A stretch of DNA of 64,000 bases from Lachnospiraceae bacterium. Lineage in GTDB: Bacteria; Bacillota; Clostridia; Lachnospirales; Lachnospiraceae. The stretch is taken from positions 6,413-70,412 of the forward strand of contig CAJTGB010000005.1 in the NCBI GenBank assembly GCA_910575835.1, read 5' to 3'. Shown here in pieces: positions 15,415 to 24,126 of the stretch; the first letter of the stretch is position 1; each line of letters starts with the position of its first letter. A model generated the notes under the pieces. The model searched no databases. It saw nothing but the letters and a program-made list of their open reading frames with translations, and was not told where the DNA came from. The position numbers and the translations under genes were made by a program.

Positions 15415-16080
15415 TTATTCTTCTGCCATTTTAAATCCAATCCCCCATACTGCTTCAATATATTCTTTATCAGAAATGTCCCTTAATTTTTTTCTTAGAT
15501 TACTTATATGCACTCTTAGTGAACTTTCCATACAATCAGGTGTCTCTTCGCTTATACGTTCAAGCAAAATATTTTTAGTAATAACTTGTTTGGGATTTTC
15601 CATTAGTATTTTCAATATCGCATATTCTGTTTTTGTTAATTTAACTTCTATATTTTTAATAGATACAGTACGGATGTTTAAGTCCAATCGAATATCCCCA
15701 TGTTCTAAAACGGAATTTATAGAATTAGTCTGACTGTGTCTAAGTTGAGCAACAATCCGTGCCAGTAACTCGTCTACATCAAATGGTTTTGTAACATAAT
15801 CTACTGCACCATTTAATAACAAAGATATTTTGTTTTTAGTATCTATTTTTGCACTAATTACAATAACGGGTATATGTGAAATTTCCTCTATAATTTCTTC
15901 GCCGCTTAACCCCGGCAACATTAAATCCAGCAAAATCAAATCTGGTTTTATACTAGGTATGAGAAGCAAGGCTTCTGTTCCAGAATAAGCATGAGTTACT
16001 TTATATCCCGCACTTGTGAGAACTTCTTCCAGCATTTGATTTATATGCACATCATCATCGACAATTAAAATATGTTTCAT
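15415..16080 (-). CDS. OmpR/PhoB-family response regulator
   Basis: About 221 residues from MKHILIVDDDVHINQML; GGAG lies 8 nt before this ATG, while a GTG at 16089 is too close to it. The receiver domain (1-115) has the acidic pair in VDDD, the phospho-Asp in LILLDLMLPGLSG and the Lys in YVTKPFD. The C-terminal winged helix (about 130-221) ends in VWGIGFKMAEE. It heads the operon for the ABC transporter and kinase and probably binds the 12-bp repeats at 15371-15412. AT-rich. Confidence 0.9.
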   Translation of the reverse strand: MKHILIVDDDVHINQMLEEVLTSAGYKVTHAYSGTEALLLIPSIKPDLILLDLMLPGLSGEEIIEEISHIPVIVISAKIDTKNKISLLLNGAVDYVTKPFDVDELLARIVAQLRHSQTNSINSVLEHGDIRLDLNIRTVSIKNIEVKLTKTEYAILKILMENPKQVITKNILLERISEETPDCMESSLRVHISNLRKKLRDISDKEYIEAVWGIGFKMAEE

Positions 16081-16205
16081 TTTCATCACTCCATTTAAGA
16101 TAGTATAAAATAATTATACTGTTATGTAATATACTCTACAACAGAAATCTAACTTATTAAATGCTGATTGTATGTTTTCATGCAATACTTAGCCATTTTC
16201 TTCCT

Positions 16206-16274
16206 CTTGATCACCCAACACAGAAAAGAAAAAAGCCTTGTCAAGAGCCTGCCACCATTGGTGGTGCTTCGCAC
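16206..16274 (+). repeat. Diverged IS3 end remnant (matches 462-529)
   Basis: CTTGATCACCCAA at 16206-16218, TTGTCAA at 16238-16244 and hairpin GTGCTTCGCAC at 16264-16274 repeat the layout found past the IS3 transposase at 462-529. The sequence between blocks differs. No transposase remains here. Confidence 0.45.
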
Positions 16275-16531
16275 TCTTTACTGGGCTTTTTATTTGATGT
16301 ATCTTCTCGTAACGCTCTGCATCTGAAAAATATAAAAATGGCGGTGCGGAATGTCGCTGTAAAAACTATGAAAATGTGCAGGGTGGAAAAACTAAGCGGA
16401 AAAAACCGCAATCTAGCAAACACCCTTTATATCGGCTCAAAGGCAAGCACAAAATGTTTTTGCTCAGCCCTTTTTTCTTCAGCAGTTCGTTCACTCTTTC
16501 TCTGTTGGAACAAAAATCAAAAAACGACAAA

Positions 16532-16573
16532 AACGTCCTTAGCCATGAGTTCCTACCCACAGCTAAGGGCGTT
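16532..16573. repeat. 12-bp-stem hairpin
   Basis: AACGTCCTTAGC (16532-16543) and GCTAAGGGCGTT (16562-16573) pair with one mismatch around an 18-base loop. It lies 13 bp before the clover-leaf element and may belong to it or act as a terminator. Confidence 0.65.
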
Positions 16574-16586
16574 ATAATATGGATTC

Positions 16587-16719
16587 GTTCAGAGCCAAGC
16601 GGAGTTTGGACAATATATGCGATGAATGTTTACATTCAAGAGCATATATTGGCAAAACTCCATTTGGCGGATACGCCACAACTCGGAAATATGCAATATT
16701 TCCGAGTATGGCTCTGAAC
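16587..16719. repeat. Clover-leaf element: closing stem with three internal hairpins
   Basis: A perfect 10-bp outer stem, GTTCAGAGCC (16587-16596) with GGCTCTGAAC (16710-16719), encloses three hairpins: 16601-16620 with 16642-16661 (18 of 20 paired, with GAATGT/ACATTC at its tip), TGGCG/CGCCA (16665-16678), and a perfect 12-bp stem with GCA loop (16681-16707). Nearly every base is paired, in a four-way-junction form. It may be a MITE, a structured RNA or a recombination site. Confidence 0.85.
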
Positions 16720-16736
16720 ATTAGGCCTCTTGCAAA

Positions 16737-17717
16737 TCATTCCCACTCAATCGTCCCACACGGCTTCGGAGTCAGATCATAGAGCACCCGATTCACTCCC
16801 TCCACCTCATGTGTAATCCGGTCCGTAATGTGTTCAAGCAGCTCAAACGGAACATTCTCCACCGTCGCCGTCATGGCGTCCACCGTATTCACCGCCCGCA
16901 GAATCACCGGATACGCGAAGGTTCTCGCACCATCCGATACTCCGACCGATCTGAAGTCCGGCACTGCAGTAAAATACTGCCACACCTTGCCTTCCAGCCC
17001 GTTCTTCGCGAACTCCTCACGGAGGATCGCATCCGACTCACGAACGATCGTAAGCCTCTCCCGCGTAATCGCACCAAGACAGCGCACGCCAAGCCCCGGT
17101 CCCGGGAACGGCTGACGGTAAACCATGCCATCCGGCAGGCCAAGCGCCTTTCCAACCACACGCACCTCGTCCTTATAGAGGAATTTCAAAGGCTCTACCA
17201 GTTCAAACTGCAGATCTTCCGGCAATCCCCCAACATTGTGATGAGCTTTCACTCCGTCGCTTTCTATGATATCCGGGTAAATGGTTCCCTGCGCGAGGAA
17301 TTCGATTCCCTCCTGCTTCCTGGCCTCTTCCTCAAAGACACGGATGAACTCCGCACCGATGATCTTACGCTTCTTCTCCGGCTCTGCCACTCCTGCAAGC
17401 TTGTCCAGAAATCTGTCGACCGCGTCCACATAGACCAGATTCGCATCCATCTGACCGCGGAACACCTCTACCACCTGTTCCGGCTCACCCTTCCTCAGCA
17501 AGCCGTGATTTACATGTACACAGACCAACTGCTTTCCGATCGCCTTGATCAGAAGCGCTGCAACAACAGAAGAATCTACTCCCCCTGAGAGCGCCAGCAA
17601 TACCTTCTTTCCGCCTACCTGTGCCTGAATCTCTGCTACCTGTTCCGCGATGAACGCATCCGCCAGTTCATTTGTCACAATTCGTTCCATGTTCTCGGGT
17701 CTCGTATTATTCCCCAT
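16737..17717 (-). CDS. guaA: GMP synthase ATP-pyrophosphatase subunit without glutaminase domain
   Basis: About 326 residues from ATG 17717 (GGAGG 8 nt upstream). The PP-loop is [17 protein letters not shown], followed by the XMP-binding region ([31 protein letters not shown]) and the dimerisation domain ending [11 protein letters not shown]. It makes GMP from XMP, ATP and ammonia. Ordinary bacterial GuaA is about 510-525 residues with an N-terminal class I amidotransferase; that domain is absent, and no frame upstream encodes it because the PurF-like gene lies 51 bp away. It must use free ammonia or a glutaminase subunit encoded elsewhere. A split GuaA is known in archaea. Co-transcribed with a PurF-like protein that also lacks its glutaminase nucleophile. 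Confidence 0.9.
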   Translation of the reverse strand: MGNNTRPENMERIVTNELADAFIAEQVAEIQAQVGGKKVLLALSGGVDSSVVAALLIKAIGKQLVCVHVNHGLLRKGEPEQVVEVFRGQMDANLVYVDAVDRFLDKLAGVAEPEKKRKIIGAEFIRVFEEEARKQEGIEFLAQGTIYPDIIESDGVKAHHNVGGLPEDLQFELVEPLKFLYKDEVRVVGKALGLPDGMVYRQPFPGPGLGVRCLGAITRERLTIVRESDAILREEFAKNGLEGKVWQYFTAVPDFRSVGVSDGARTFAYPVILRAVNTVDAMTATVENVPFELLEHITDRITHEVEGVNRVLYDLTPKPCGTIEWE

Positions 17718-17768
17718 AAAATATACCTCCTTTATCTCATCATCTTTCACACAACGTTACCAGATCCT

Positions 17769-19181
17769 CTACTCCTTACCGTTAAAGCAATAAGTACACA
17801 CCTTGCACGGTTCTATTCCAATGGAAGCAAGCAGATCATCCAGCCTGTGATACCGAAGCGTCGTAAAATTCTGCTGCTGCCTGATATCCTCCAACATCTG
17901 CGCATACTTGCAGGAACATGGATTCGCATACTCGTCCAGCACTTCCTGCGGACATTCCTCACCCTCGCGCTTCTCGATCATCTGCCTCGTGATCAGCTCC
18001 ATCTCCGTCTTAGACCTGGAGAAATTCAGATACTTACATCCGTATAAAAGCGGCGGACATGCCGGACGCACGTGTACTTCCTTCGCACCGCTGTTGTACA
18101 GGAATTCTGTCGTCTCTCGAAGCTGGGTCCCCCTCACGATGGAGTCGTCGATCAGCAGAAGCTTCTTATTCTCGATCAAAGCCTGCACCGGGATCAGCTT
18201 CATACGCGCGATCAGGCTCCTCTGATTCTGATTGGTCGGCATAAATGACCTCGGCCATGTAGGCGTATACTTGATAAACGGTCTCGCATACGGGATTCCC
18301 GACTCATTGGCGTAACCGATCGCATGAGCAATACCTGAATCCGGCACACCTGCCACTACATCAGGATGAACGCTGTCCCCGTCCCGCTTAGCCAGCATAC
18401 TACCGCACTTATAACGCATCTCTTCTACATTGACGCCTTCATAGGATGAAGTCGGATATCCATAGTAGACCCACAAGAAGGAACAGATCTTCATCTCCTC
18501 GCGCGGCGCCCTGAGTGTCTCAACACCCTCCGGAGTGATATAGGCGATCTCCGACGGTCCCAGCTCCTTATAATCCGTATAGCCCAGATTAATATAAGCA
18601 TGGCTCTCAAATGATACGCAATATGCATCTCCCTTATGCCCTACCACAAGAGGCGTCCTTCCGTAACGGTCTCTTGCCGCATAGATGCCGTCCTTCGTCA
18701 TGAGGAGCAGCGTCATGGAACCTTCTACAATATCCTGGACGTACTCGATCCCTTCTACGATCGAATCCTTCTCGCAGATCAATGCCGCGATCAATTCCGT
18801 CACATTCACCTGTCCGTTCGTCATCTCCTGAAAATGAGAATGCGTATTGTCGTACAGCTGCCTCAGCAACTCATCATAATTATTGACCTTCCCCACTGTC
18901 GTAATGGCAAAGCTTCCGAGCTTCGAGCAGATCAAAAGCGGCTGCGGCTCAAAATCAGAGATGCATCCGATTCCAAGGTTCCCCTTCATCTCCCCGACAT
19001 CCCGGTCGAACTTCGTCCGGAACGGAGAATTCTCAATGTTATGGATAGCGCGGTTGAAACCGTCCTCCCCATAGGTCGCCATTCCTCCTCGCCGCGTTCC
19101 AAGGTGCGAATGATAATCCACACCATAAAAAAGCTCTAAAACACAATCTCTTTTTGATGCAACGCCAAAAAATCCTCCCAT
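17769..19181 (-). CDS. purF: PurF-like amidophosphoribosyltransferase lacking the catalytic Cys
   Basis: 470 residues. The N-terminal Ntn-hydrolase fold is recognisable (HLGTRRGGMATYG, FAITTVGKVNNYDELL) and the phosphoribosyltransferase domain is intact, with the PRPP loop LLLIDDSIVRGTQL near residue 330. C-terminal cysteines (CPPLLYGC, NPCSCKYAQM, CKVCTYC) could hold an iron-sulphur cluster as in Bacillus PurF. The start is secure (AAGGAG 6 nt upstream), yet residue 2, which should be the nucleophile Cys (normally MCG), is Gly: MGGFFGVAS. Glutamine hydrolysis should be lost, leaving ammonia-dependent phosphoribosylamine synthesis or another phosphoribosyl transfer. First gene of a two-gene operon with guaA. 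A canonical PurF probably lies elsewhere in the genome. Confidence 0.85.
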   Translation of the reverse strand: MGGFFGVASKRDCVLELFYGVDYHSHLGTRRGGMATYGEDGFNRAIHNIENSPFRTKFDRDVGEMKGNLGIGCISDFEPQPLLICSKLGSFAITTVGKVNNYDELLRQLYDNTHSHFQEMTNGQVNVTELIAALICEKDSIVEGIEYVQDIVEGSMTLLLMTKDGIYAARDRYGRTPLVVGHKGDAYCVSFESHAYINLGYTDYKELGPSEIAYITPEGVETLRAPREEMKICSFLWVYYGYPTSSYEGVNVEEMRYKCGSMLAKRDGDSVHPDVVAGVPDSGIAHAIGYANESGIPYARPFIKYTPTWPRSFMPTNQNQRSLIARMKLIPVQALIENKKLLLIDDSIVRGTQLRETTEFLYNSGAKEVHVRPACPPLLYGCKYLNFSRSKTEMELITRQMIEKREGEECPQEVLDEYANPCSCKYAQMLEDIRQQQNFTTLRYHRLDDLLASIGIEPCKVCTYCFNGKE

Positions 19182-19208
19182 ATAGTATCTCCTTTTCTGT
19201 GCTTTATA

Positions 19209-19244
19209 AATAATCTGTCATATCATTTAGCAATACAGATTATT
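19209..19244 (-). promoter_or_regulatory. Leader hairpin of the purF-like/guaA operon
   Basis: AATAATCTGT and ACAGATTATT (perfect 10 bp) pair around 16 bases about 28 bp before the start codon, leaving the ribosome site just outside. No purine riboswitch consensus was found in 19182-19352. Confidence 0.5.
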
Positions 19245-19352
19245 CACATTCCTTATATGTCCGTTAATATCATATCACATCCCCGGGCAAATGACACCCC
19301 TAAAACTGACAAATCTTTACCCTGATTTCTCCCTGTCAAGCAGAACATTTCT

Positions 19353-20783
19353 CTAAATCATCTCCCGAAGCTTCCGGTTCACAAGCCCGGGATCTGCCTT
19401 GCCTTTCATTGCCTTCATGGTCTGCCCCACCAGTGCGCCGAGCGCCTTTTCCTTACCGCTGTGATAATCCTCTGCAGCCTTTGGATTGTCTGCGATCACC
19501 TTCCTTATCACCTCTTCAAGCGCCCCTTCGTCGTTGACCGTCTTAAGTCCATGCTCTTCTACATAGATCTCCGGGTCGATGTCCTGCGCAAATATTTTCT
19601 CAAATACTTCCTTCGCAACCGAACTGTTGATGGCGCGGCTTTCTGTCAGATCCACAAGCTTCGCCAGATTCTCCGGTGAAAAGGATATTTCCTCCGGTTC
19701 CATACCCTGATCCTTCAGCAGGCGCAGCGTCTCCACCATCAGCCAGTTGGACACCTTCTTAGGCTTCCCGCAGATCGCCGAAGCCGCTTCGAAGATATCC
19801 GCCATATGCTTGGAACCGGTGATGATCTTCGCATCATACTCCGGGATATCGAATTCTTTCTTGTATCTTTCTAGCTTCTCCGTCTGAAGCTCCGGCTGTC
19901 TGGCACGTATCTGTCCGATCCACTCATCGCTGATCACGATCGGCACAAGATCCGGTTCCGGGAAATACCGGTAATCCTGTGCGTCTTCCTTGGAACGCAT
20001 GGCATGAGACGATTCCTTGTTGTCATCCCAGCGCCTTGTCTCCTGGACGACCGCCTTTCCTTCTTCTATTAATTCGATCTGACGCTCCCGCTCTCCTTCG
20101 ATGGCTCTTGCAATGGCCTTGAAGGAGTTCAGGTTCTTCATCTCTGTCCTTGTACCGAATTCTTCCGTGCCCGCTTCCCGTACAGACAGGTTGACGTCCG
20201 CCCTCATGGAGCCTTCCTGCAGCTTACAGTCCGACGCGCCAAGATACTGGATGATCATGCGCAGCTTTTCCAGATAAGCGATCACCTCGTCCACCGAGCG
20301 CATATCCGGCTCTGATACGATCTCCACCAGCGGGACTCCGCTTCTGTTGTAATCCACCAGAGATGTATCGTCCCACTCATCATGGATCAATTTCCCCGCA
20401 TCCTCTTCCATATGCATCTCATGAATGCGGACCTTCTTCTTCCTGCCGCCCGCTTCTATCTCTACATAACCATTTCTTGCAATGGGAAGATATAGCTGTG
20501 AGATCTGATAGTTCTGCGGATTATCCGGGTAAAAGTAGTTCTTGCGGTCGAATTTGCAGATCTTCGAGATCTCGCAGTTCGTTGCCAGACCGATCGCCAT
20601 GGCATATTCCACTACCTGCTTATTCAAGACCGGCAGGGATCCCGGCATGCCCGTACATACCGGACAGGTATGGGTGTTGGGCGCTTTGCCGAATTCTGTA
20701 CTGCAGGAACAGAAGATCTTCGTCTTGGTCGCAAGCTCCACATGGACTTCCAGACCGATCACTGTCTCATATTGCTTTGCCAT
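19353..20783 (-). CDS. gatB: Asp-tRNA(Asn)/Glu-tRNA(Gln) amidotransferase subunit B
   Basis: 476 residues, normal length. It starts YETVIGLEVHVELATKTKIFCSC and has the zinc-site cysteines (FCSCSTEFGKAPNTHTCPVCTGMPG), the catalytic cradle domain and the C-terminal YqeY-like tail domain (ADNPKAAEDYHSGKEKALG) that grips tRNA. GatB activates the tRNA-bound Asp or Glu with ATP, receiving ammonia from GatA. Its start lies 17 bp inside the end of gatA, with AGGAGG 9 nt upstream. Last gene of the T-box-controlled aspS-gatCAB operon; given the partner AspRS, the main product is probably Asn-tRNA(Asn), and perhaps Gln-tRNA(Gln) too. Confidence 0.97.
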   Translation of the reverse strand: MAKQYETVIGLEVHVELATKTKIFCSCSTEFGKAPNTHTCPVCTGMPGSLPVLNKQVVEYAMAIGLATNCEISKICKFDRKNYFYPDNPQNYQISQLYLPIARNGYVEIEAGGRKKKVRIHEMHMEEDAGKLIHDEWDDTSLVDYNRSGVPLVEIVSEPDMRSVDEVIAYLEKLRMIIQYLGASDCKLQEGSMRADVNLSVREAGTEEFGTRTEMKNLNSFKAIARAIEGERERQIELIEEGKAVVQETRRWDDNKESSHAMRSKEDAQDYRYFPEPDLVPIVISDEWIGQIRARQPELQTEKLERYKKEFDIPEYDAKIITGSKHMADIFEAASAICGKPKKVSNWLMVETLRLLKDQGMEPEEISFSPENLAKLVDLTESRAINSSVAKEVFEKIFAQDIDPEIYVEEHGLKTVNDEGALEEVIRKVIADNPKAAEDYHSGKEKALGALVGQTMKAMKGKADPGLVNRKLREMI

Positions 20784-22278
20784 TATTCTCTGCCTCCTTC
20801 CTCTTCATCTCTGCCAGATCTTTCACTAACTTTGGTCTCTCATACGTCCTCGTCTGTTCCAGTGTATATGCCGCCCGGATGATCTTCTTCTCCTCGAAGC
20901 AATTTCCGATGATCTGCATTCCGATCGGCAGCCCCTTAGAGTCAGTCCCCACCGGAACGCTGATCCCGGGGAGTCCCGCCAGGTTCGCGGAGACTGTATA
21001 GATATCTCCCAAGTACATTTTCATCGGGTCGCTTAAGCTATGGCCAAGCTTGAGCGCCGTTGTCGGAGACGCCGGTGCGATGATCACGTCATATTTATCA
21101 AACGCCCTGTCAAATGCCTGCTTGATCAACGCCTTGGTCCGCAGGGCCTTCAGATAATACGCGTCATAATAGCCGGAGCTTAACACGAAGGAGCCCAGCA
21201 TGATCCGGCGCTTCACTTCCGCACCAAATCCTTCGGAACGCGTCTTCTTATACATATTGTGAAGTCCCTCGTAGTCTTCTGTGCGGTAGCCGTATTTCAC
21301 CCCGTCAAACCGGGACAGGTTCGAGCTTGCCTCCGCGGATGCGATCACATAATAGGCCGGGATCGCATACTGAACCAGGCTTAGGTCGAACTCCTCCACG
21401 GCGGCGCCCCTCTCTTCCAGTACCCTGACTGCCGCCAGAATCTTCTCTTTGACCTCTGCATCCAGACCCTCTGTAAAATAATCCTTCGGGATACCGATCC
21501 GCATTCCCGCAGCATCATTGATCAGAGCGCTTGTAAAATCATACCCTTTCCGTTCGATGGACGTACTGTCCTTCGGATCATGAGACGCAATCGCGGTAAG
21601 GATCGCCGCACAATCCGTCACATCCTTCGCAATCGGGCCGATCTGATCCAAAGACGAGCCATACGCGATCAGCCCGTACCGGGACACCGTGCCATAAGTC
21701 GGCTTGATCCCCACCACACCGCAGAATGCGCTTGGCTGACGGATGGATCCGCCCGTATCAGAGCCCAGCGCGTAAGGACATTCCTGCGCCGCCACCGCCG
21801 CACAGGAACCGCCGGAAGAACCGCCCGGAACGTGTTTTAAATTCCAGGGATTCCTCGTCACTCCGAAATAGGAGGTCTCCGTCGTGCTCCCCATGGCGAA
21901 TTCATCCATGTTCGTCTTCCCGATAATGACCGCTCCCGCCTTCTCAAGATTCCTGACCGCCTCTGCTGTAAATGTCGGCTTATAATTCTCAAGTATCCTG
22001 GAGCTGCAGGTAGTCAGCATATCCTTTGTACATATGTTATCCTTGACCGCCGCCGGCACTCCCGCCAACGGCCCGGTAAGGCTTCCGTCATCAATCCTCT
22101 TCTGCACCTCTTCTGCACGCTTAAGCGCGCCTTCCCAGTCAATCGTCACAAAGCTGTGCACATCCTTCTCGACCCTTTCGATCTGATCTAACGAAGCTTT
22201 TACCGCATCAACCGCAGATATCTCCTTTGCCTTGATCTTCTTTCCCAATTCTACTGCCGTAAGGCCTGTAATATCCAT
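20767..22278 (-). CDS. gatA: Asp-tRNA(Asn)/Glu-tRNA(Gln) amidotransferase subunit A
   Basis: About 503 residues from MDITGLTAVELG (GGGAGG 7 nt upstream). It is an amidase-signature enzyme: the catalytic Lys is in VPAAVKDNICTKD, the Gly/Ser-rich motif in PGGSSGGSCAAVAA and the nucleophile Ser in GSDTGGSIRQPSAFCG. It hydrolyses glutamine and passes ammonia to GatB for amidation of mischarged tRNA. Its glutaminase is intact, in contrast to the PurF-like and GuaA proteins directly downstream of this operon. The gatC stop is 14 bp upstream and the gatB start overlaps its end. Confidence 0.97.
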   Translation of the reverse strand: MDITGLTAVELGKKIKAKEISAVDAVKASLDQIERVEKDVHSFVTIDWEGALKRAEEVQKRIDDGSLTGPLAGVPAAVKDNICTKDMLTTCSSRILENYKPTFTAEAVRNLEKAGAVIIGKTNMDEFAMGSTTETSYFGVTRNPWNLKHVPGGSSGGSCAAVAAQECPYALGSDTGGSIRQPSAFCGVVGIKPTYGTVSRYGLIAYGSSLDQIGPIAKDVTDCAAILTAIASHDPKDSTSIERKGYDFTSALINDAAGMRIGIPKDYFTEGLDAEVKEKILAAVRVLEERGAAVEEFDLSLVQYAIPAYYVIASAEASSNLSRFDGVKYGYRTEDYEGLHNMYKKTRSEGFGAEVKRRIMLGSFVLSSGYYDAYYLKALRTKALIKQAFDRAFDKYDVIIAPASPTTALKLGHSLSDPMKMYLGDIYTVSANLAGLPGISVPVGTDSKGLPIGMQIIGNCFEEKKIIRAAYTLEQTRTYERPKLVKDLAEMKRKEAENNGKAI

Positions 22279-22292
22279 CTCTTCACCTCCCT

Positions 22293-22586
22293 CTATCCGA
22301 TCGTTTTCGGTACTTTGAAGCATTTGTCCTTCTTAAGCGGAGCATTCGCCAGAGTATCCTCGCTTCCGTCCGCCTGACTCACCGCATCCTCCCGGAATAC
22401 ATTGTGAATAGGAAATACGTGTGACATCGGCTCCGCCATGTCCGTATCTAATTCATTTAAAATGTCTATATAATCCAGCATTTTCTCCATATCTGCCTTG
22501 GCGTTCTCCTTCTCCTCGCCCGACAGTTCTAACTTTGCCAGAATTCCTACATATTCTATCGTTTCATCTGAGATTTTATTTGCCAT
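22293..22586 (-). CDS. gatC: Asp-tRNA(Asn)/Glu-tRNA(Gln) amidotransferase subunit C
   Basis: About 97 residues from MANKISDETIEYVGILAKLELS with GGAGG 6 nt upstream. GatC is a small belt protein that wraps around GatA and GatB and stabilises the complex; EEKENAKADMEKMLDYIDILNELDT and the loop around MSHVFPIHNVFREDAV are typical. It lies second in the operon after aspS, with about 130 bp between them and no clear terminator, so it should be under the same T-box control. Confidence 0.95.
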   Translation of the reverse strand: MANKISDETIEYVGILAKLELSGEEKENAKADMEKMLDYIDILNELDTDMAEPMSHVFPIHNVFREDAVSQADGSEDTLANAPLKKDKCFKVPKTIG

Positions 22587-22717
22587 AACGATCCTCCTTA
22601 CCTTCCGCATTCTATATCTTCTATCCAGAAGCCGTCATAACTACGGCTCCAGCCTGATGAGATCCCACCCTGAAACCGGCTCGGATCTTCACTAGATCCA
22701 GTCCCAGACCGTCATAA

Positions 22718-24052
22718 CTACGGCTCCAGCCTGCTAAGATCCCGAGGGAACAAGGTCGTCTCCCTCACGTTATCCTCCCCGATAAGCTTCATCGTCAGAC
22801 GCTCCAGACCGATCCCAAGTCCTCCGTGGGGCGGCATTCCATGTTTAAACGTATCCAGGTAATCTTCCATACCTTCTTCTGTCATCCCTCTCGCCGCAAT
22901 CTTCTCCATAAGCATCCGGTAATCATGGATTCTCTGCCCTCCCGTCGTGACCTCCATTCCGCCGAACAACAGGTCAAAGCTCAGCGTATATCTTGTATCC
23001 TCTGAATCATCCATAGCATAGAACGGTCGCTTCTTGGACGGATAATGTGTCACGAATACGAGATCACTGCCCCATTCTTCCTTCGCATACTGGCCGATCA
23101 GCAGCTCCTCTTCCGGCTCTAAATCGAATGGATTCCTCATCTTATGACCGTATTTCTCGGAAACGGCTTCCTTGATCTCACCAAACTTCACCGCCGGGAT
23201 CTGGCCAACTTCAGGCAGCGTGACTCCGAGAAGGTTAATCTCATCCGCGTACTCCTTCGCCAACAGCTTCATGGCGTACTGCAGATATCCGGTCTCCATC
23301 GCCATGATATCTTCAAATCCGTCTATATATCCCATCTCAAAATCCAGGCTGGTATATTCATTCAGATGACGTTTCGTGTTGTGCTTCTCCGCACGGAACA
23401 CCGGCGCCGTCTCAAATACCCGGTCGAACACTCCCACCATCATCTGCTTATAGAACTGCGGGCTCTGTGCCAGTACCGCCGGACGGTGGAAATAATCAAG
23501 CTTGAAGATATTGGCTCCTCCCTCGGCGCCCTTAGCTCCGATCTTCGGCGTGTGGATCTCCGTGAAACCCTGACTATACAGGAAGTCCCGGAATGCACGC
23601 GTCAGTCCTTCCTGAATCCTGAACTTCGCCCGTTCCCTTATATTCCTCAGGGAGACAGATCGATAGTTAAGCTTAGCCTCCAGAGAGGTTTTTAATTTCC
23701 ATTTGGAGATCGCAAGAGGCATTCTCTCGTCTGCCGGCTCGCTTAAGACCTTAATCTTCTCCATGCGTATCTCGATCCCGTTCGGCGCCTTTTCATTTTT
23801 TTCCAGTATCCCCTCTGTCTCTATGGTTGATGCTTCCTTGATGTCCTTCAGTTCAAACTCTGCGGTCCCTTCCTCGCAGACACCCTGAAGCAGTCCTTCC
23901 CGTTTTCTTAAGATCACGAATGCTACCGTACCCATATTGCGGATCGTGTGGACTGCCCCATTGACCTTCACCCTCTGCCCCGGCTCTGCTGCCTTAAGAA
24001 GCTCGCTGATCTCCAATGTCTCTTTTTGTCTTACACCTGTCAAATAATCCAT
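22718..24052 (-). CDS. aspS: Aspartyl-tRNA synthetase, archaeal-type (AspS2), probably non-discriminating
   Basis: 444 residues, shorter than bacterial AspRS (~590) because the bacterial insertion domain is absent. An N-terminal OB-fold (RVKVNGAVHTIRNMGTVAFVILR) precedes the class II core: motif 2 VFETAPVFRAEKHNTKRHLNEY and motif 3 PPHGGLGIGLERLTMKLIG. Such archaeal-type enzymes in Clostridia charge tRNA(Asn) with Asp, which GatCAB then amidates. The gatCAB genes follow directly and a T-box leader precedes it, so the operon makes Asn-tRNA(Asn) in response to uncharged tRNA. A Clostridium acetobutylicum gatCAB-aspS2 operon is known to be T-box controlled. A canonical discriminating AspRS probably exists elsewhere. 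Confidence 0.93.
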   Translation of the reverse strand: MDYLTGVRQKETLEISELLKAAEPGQRVKVNGAVHTIRNMGTVAFVILRKREGLLQGVCEEGTAEFELKDIKEASTIETEGILEKNEKAPNGIEIRMEKIKVLSEPADERMPLAISKWKLKTSLEAKLNYRSVSLRNIRERAKFRIQEGLTRAFRDFLYSQGFTEIHTPKIGAKGAEGGANIFKLDYFHRPAVLAQSPQFYKQMMVGVFDRVFETAPVFRAEKHNTKRHLNEYTSLDFEMGYIDGFEDIMAMETGYLQYAMKLLAKEYADEINLLGVTLPEVGQIPAVKFGEIKEAVSEKYGHKMRNPFDLEPEEELLIGQYAKEEWGSDLVFVTHYPSKKRPFYAMDDSEDTRYTLSFDLLFGGMEVTTGGQRIHDYRMLMEKIAARGMTEEGMEDYLDTFKHGMPPHGGLGIGLERLTMKLIGEDNVRETTLFPRDLSRLEP

Positions 24053-24126
24053 AACTGTCCTCCTTGCACAACTCTCCTGAGTGTTTTTAGTTTCCTGTCA
24101 TGTATTCCTTTCCGTTTTGTGTACAC

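Larger units (their letters stand above)
16090..16736. other. Non-coding 650-bp stretch between AT-rich cassette and guaA
   Basis: No convincing gene. It holds an IS-end-like remnant (16206-16274), a start-less open stretch around 16325-16590 whose translation is Lys-rich and may be a decayed mobile-element gene, a long hairpin (16532-16573) and the clover-leaf element (16587-16719). The guaA stop follows at 16737. It reads as the scar of a horizontally acquired cassette. Confidence 0.6.

Noticed and set aside
16161-16717. Open frames of 113-138 residues upstream of guaA
   Set aside because: No ribosome site, they overlap each other in several frames, and the 3' part runs through the clover-leaf hairpins.
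19182-19352. Possible purine riboswitch before the PurF-like gene
   Set aside because: The conserved core loops and junction were not found; only a simple hairpin is present.
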